Positions 61,664 to 64,000 of a DNA stretch of 64,000 nt are shown one piece after another. The position numbers and the translations under genes are program-made. The notes beneath the pieces were generated by a model. That model was not told the origin of the DNA, made no database searches, and saw only the letters and a program-made list of their open reading frames with translations. Source of the DNA: Chryseobacterium ureilyticum (GTDB lineage Bacteria > Bacteroidota > Bacteroidia > Flavobacteriales > Weeksellaceae); assembly GCF_900156735.1 (NCBI RefSeq), contig NZ_FTOL01000004.1, positions 186,001 through 250,000 on the forward strand, written 5' to 3'. Each line of letters starts with the position of its first letter. The first letter of the stretch is position 1.

Positions 61664-61757
61664 AATATTGTTTTACTGGGGGTTATACTTTTTAAGTTCC
61701 TACGATCACATCCTTTCTTTCTATAATTTATTCGTAAAAACAAACCTTATTATTAAG

Positions 61758-61777
61758 AATGATTCTAAATAATCATT
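61758..61777. promoter_or_regulatory. Fur-like box
   Basis: AATGATT (61758-61764), CTAAAT, AATCATT (61771-61777) is a perfect 7-6-7 inverted repeat resembling the Fur box GATAATGATAATCATTATC. It directly abuts and overlaps the TACCTTTG -7 element (61777-61784) of the AraC gene, and is 95 bp before the siderophore-interacting protein start. Confidence 0.6.
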
Positions 61778-61784
61778 ACCTTTG
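61777..61784 (+). promoter_or_regulatory. -7 element TACCTTTG of the AraC gene
   Basis: TACCTTTG matches TAnnTTTG. It is 90 bp before the ATG at 61874 and touches the Fur-like box, so iron-loaded Fur would block it. Confidence 0.6.
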
Positions 61785-61873
61785 TGCAAAAGTAGAGTGT
61801 ACAATTGACAGTTTGGGTCTGCAAAACGGAATAAAAAGTCCGCAAAAAGGAAATTCTAACTAAAAGAAAGAAA

Positions 61874-62857
61874 ATGACACTACGCCTATACGATGAAAAC
61901 ATCGGAGAAATACTTATTGAAAGGAGCTATCCAAGCACTTATTATGTAAATGACGGAGACATTCAGGAGTGTGTCACGCGTCTTATTCCGCCTTATGGAG
62001 ACGGATTTTATCATGAAATATGTTTTGAGAATGTTCATATCAGCTTTGGAAATATTTCTTTAGCAGATAAGCTTCAGCTCTATTTTGAAAGTGATTTTGA
62101 TACAGTGGAAATGCATTTTGCGCTGAAAGGTAAAAGCAGAGCTATTTCAGGGAACTTTGAGAAAACCGTCCAGTTTGACAGTTATCAGCACAATATTATC
62201 TATGCTCACCATATGCAGGGAAAAATGGAATTTTACGGTCCCGACCTTCATATACTGGAAATTAATCTGGCTCCTGCGTTTTTCAAAAAATTTCTTCCTG
62301 AACAATCAGGATTATTTGAGACTTTCAGAAATGCTATTGAGAAACAGCGCTCTTCACTCATTAACCCTGAACATAATCTGATCAGCCTTGAAATGTATCA
62401 AATTCTAAATGATATTATGCATTGCGACCGGAAAGGAATTTTCAAGCGTATCTATCTTGAAGCTAAGGTAAGTGAACTTTTATTGCTACAGCTGGAACAG
62501 CTTTTCTGCGATCCGGCTTCCAAATCTTCACTACCAAAGAAAGATGAGGAAAAGATCTATGCGGTGAGAGATTATATTGCGAATAATATGGATGCCAACT
62601 GTTCTCTTACTGAGCTTGCTCATCAGGTTGGAACGAATGAATTTACTTTAAAGAAAGGATTTAAAGAGCTTTTTGGGACTACAGTTTTCGGATTTTGGAA
62701 TGATATTAAAATGGAGCATGCAAAAAAAATGCTTCTGGACAGCAATATGAACATCAGTGAAATTTCTGATATCATTGGTTATAAAAATCCAAGACATTTT
62801 TCGGCTGCTTTTAAGAGAAAATATAATGTATTACCGAGTAAAGTCGGAAACAGATAA
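61874..62857 (+). CDS. AraC family transcriptional regulator, PchR-like
   Basis: A 327-residue regulator. The long N-terminal part (about 1-210) fits siderophore-sensing regulators of the PchR/YbtA type: HEICFENVHISFGNISL, then DTVEMHFALKGKSRAISGNF. The C-terminal AraC domain (about 222-325) has CSLTELAHQVGTNEFTLKKGFKELFGTTVFGFW and EISDIIGYKNPRHFSAAFKRKY. It is divergent from a siderophore-interacting protein gene with a Fur-like box between, so it probably turns on siderophore use. Confidence 0.88.
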   Translation: MTLRLYDENIGEILIERSYPSTYYVNDGDIQECVTRLIPPYGDGFYHEICFENVHISFGNISLADKLQLYFESDFDTVEMHFALKGKSRAISGNFEKTVQFDSYQHNIIYAHHMQGKMEFYGPDLHILEINLAPAFFKKFLPEQSGLFETFRNAIEKQRSSLINPEHNLISLEMYQILNDIMHCDRKGIFKRIYLEAKVSELLLLQLEQLFCDPASKSSLPKKDEEKIYAVRDYIANNMDANCSLTELAHQVGTNEFTLKKGFKELFGTTVFGFWNDIKMEHAKKMLLDSNMNISEISDIIGYKNPRHFSAAFKRKYNVLPSKVGNR

Positions 62858-63329
62858 GATTCGAATTTTCTTTATCATGTACAATATTTTAAACATTCTG
62901 CTGTTTTGGTAATGAGTATAATTTAAAAGCAACCATGAAAAACTGTATAACTTCTGAAAAATTAATTCATCACACTCCTATCACCAGTCTTTTCTCTACC
63001 ATTTTTGATAAGTGAAAGTTTATTTTTCTAAAATTTGAAATAAAATTCATTAAATAAAAAGAAATAATTTATTTTATTCAAATAACAACTCAAACGATAT
63101 TAATAAATCACTATTCAAAACATAACATTGTGATCTTTACAACAAATTACAATTATCCTTATTTGTATGCTTTTTAAATTTATTCATCAAATGGAGAAAA
63201 AATGCTTTTTTGATGGATTTATTTCATAATTAAAGCTTTAGAGTGTAACTAATTCCCTTTCTATTCAACTAATCCGACAAAACTATAATCTATAATCAAG
63301 AGCTTTACTACTTTAAAAAAAATAAACTA
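62858..63329. other. 472 bp AT-rich region before the last TonB receptor
   Basis: Mostly A/T tracts. CATCAAA (63186-63192) and TTTGATG (about 63208-63214) form a small inverted repeat. No clear promoter consensus, repeat family member or ORF was found. Confidence 0.4.
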
Positions 63330-64000
63330 ATGCAAACATCTTTTTTTAAGATTGCTGCTGCTTCGGCTGCACTCTGTCTCAGCAGTTGGGCTATGGCACA
63401 GCAAAAATACCAGGTAAGCGGTACCGTAAAAGATCAGAAGAACGGCGAATTACTGATCGGAGTCAATGTGAAAGTAGCTGAAGATCCCTCCATTAATGTA
63501 ATCGCGAATGAATATGGGTTTTATTCTCTTTCATTGCCTGAAGGAAACTACAAGGTAATTATTTCATATCCGGGATATAAAGATTTTGAACAACAAATAA
63601 CGGTTAATCAGAATATAAAACTAGACCTTCCGCTTAGTCAGCAGGAACAGATTTCAAAAGCTATTGATGAAGTAGTCATTACTGGTATTAAAAAGGATAA
63701 GAATTTAACGTCAGCTCAAATGGGTTCGGAAACGTTGAATATTAAAAATATAGAAAAACTTCCGGTTCTTTTTGGAGAAAAAGATGTCATGAAAACCATC
63801 CAGCTATTACCGGGAATCAAAAGTAATGGTGAGGGAAGCAGCGGATTCAGTGTGAGAGGTGGTGCTACAGACCAGAATCTTATCCTGTTGGATGAAGCTC
63901 CTGTGTATAATGCATCTCACCTACTGGGATTTTTCAGTACTTTCAACAGTGATGCGTTAAAGGATGCCAGTATTATTAAAGGAAACAGCCCTGCCCAGTA
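63330..64000 (+). CDS. TonB-dependent receptor, 5' part
   Basis: The first 223 codons of a receptor that continues past the window. Signal peptide about 1-24 (SAALCLSSWAMAQ). A carboxypeptidase-regulatory-like domain (about 26-110: VSGTVKDQKNGELLIGVNVK, NEYGFYSLSLPEGNYKV) is followed by the plug (IEKLPVLFGEKDVMKTIQLL, SGFSVRGGATDQNLILLDEA, LLGFFSTFNSDALKDASII). The GEKD and RGGATDQNLILLD motifs belong to the receptor group common in Bacteroidota for iron-related and polymeric substrates. It may be part of the iron region. Confidence 0.85.
   Translation, partial: MQTSFFKIAAASAALCLSSWAMAQQKYQVSGTVKDQKNGELLIGVNVKVAEDPSINVIANEYGFYSLSLPEGNYKVIISYPGYKDFEQQITVNQNIKLDLPLSQQEQISKAIDEVVITGIKKDKNLTSAQMGSETLNIKNIEKLPVLFGEKDVMKTIQLLPGIKSNGEGSSGFSVRGGATDQNLILLDEAPVYNASHLLGFFSTFNSDALKDASIIKGNSPAQ

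Overview
The window looks like chromosome of a Bacteroidota bacterium of the family Weeksellaceae, most likely Chryseobacterium or a close relative. The reasons are: AT-rich sequence with almost no Shine-Dalgarno sites, promoters of the Bacteroidota type (TTG about 19 nt before TAnnTTTG), a type IX secretion sorting domain, many TonB-dependent receptors with carboxypeptidase-regulatory N-termini, lipobox proteins, a DUF2723 membrane protein, and TPR proteins with a C-terminal HTH. Genus placement is inference. No phage, transposase, CRISPR array or rRNA was seen.

Layout. 1-4.9 kb: a partial gene, a SnoaL-like protein and a TonB receptor/beta-propeller phytase pair. 5.1-6.2 kb: two unrecognised cytosolic proteins. 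6.5-7.2 kb: a fatty acid hydroxylase. 7.3-18.9 kb: a large surface cluster: an S41 protease operon, a type IX-secreted protein, two near-duplicate repeat-rich lipoproteins, a TonB receptor with an STN domain, FecR, and a divergent FecI-like sigma factor. 18.9-24.0 kb: a SufR-like Fe-S regulator and a HAD phosphatase facing a redox operon (SOD, DUF2480, FMN reductase, ferredoxin-NADP reductase, 2Fe-2S ferredoxin) plus a dicluster ferredoxin. 24.1-28.7 kb: assorted metabolic and regulatory genes. 28.8-36.1 kb: a compact nickel-handling island (hypA, hypB, a ureE-like gene, a three-part ABC importer, an acetyltransferase and a siderophore-type TonB receptor). 36.6-38.5 kb: AraC regulator plus a TetX-like monooxygenase. 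39.2-42.2 kb: two tandem TPR-TM-HTH proteins. 43.0-43.4 kb: three identical tRNA-Lys genes. 43.8-46.7 kb: S66 peptidase, DJ-1 protein and GlxA-type regulator. 46.9-51.8 kb: EmrAB-TolC-like efflux operon with a divergent AraC regulator. 52-55.6 kb: DUF2723 protein. 55.7-59.7 kb: SDR, four immunity-like genes (two SUKH) and a TlpA thioredoxin. 60.1-64.0 kb: iron-related genes and the start of another TonB receptor.

How genes work together. Three units read as coherent systems. (1) The SufR-like repressor probably senses Fe-S status: a perfect CAAC-N6-GTTG site, the recognition sequence reported for cyanobacterial SufR, supplies the -33 TTG of the SOD operon promoter. The operon would then provide superoxide removal and an NADPH-FNR-ferredoxin electron chain. 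(2) The HypA/HypB/UreE-like/ABC/TonB island combines outer-membrane uptake, inner-membrane import and intracellular nickel chaperones, but no nickel enzyme lies in the window. (3) The FecI/FecR/STN-receptor cluster with two repeat-rich lipoproteins instead of a SusD partner may be an undescribed surface uptake and sensing system.

Intergenic DNA carries several families of dispersed imperfect palindromes (core motifs GGCACTTCGTTCAGCA, TGCCACGAAT and TAACCACATAG) and many strong bidirectional terminator hairpins. All calls come from reading the sequence; no database searches were run.
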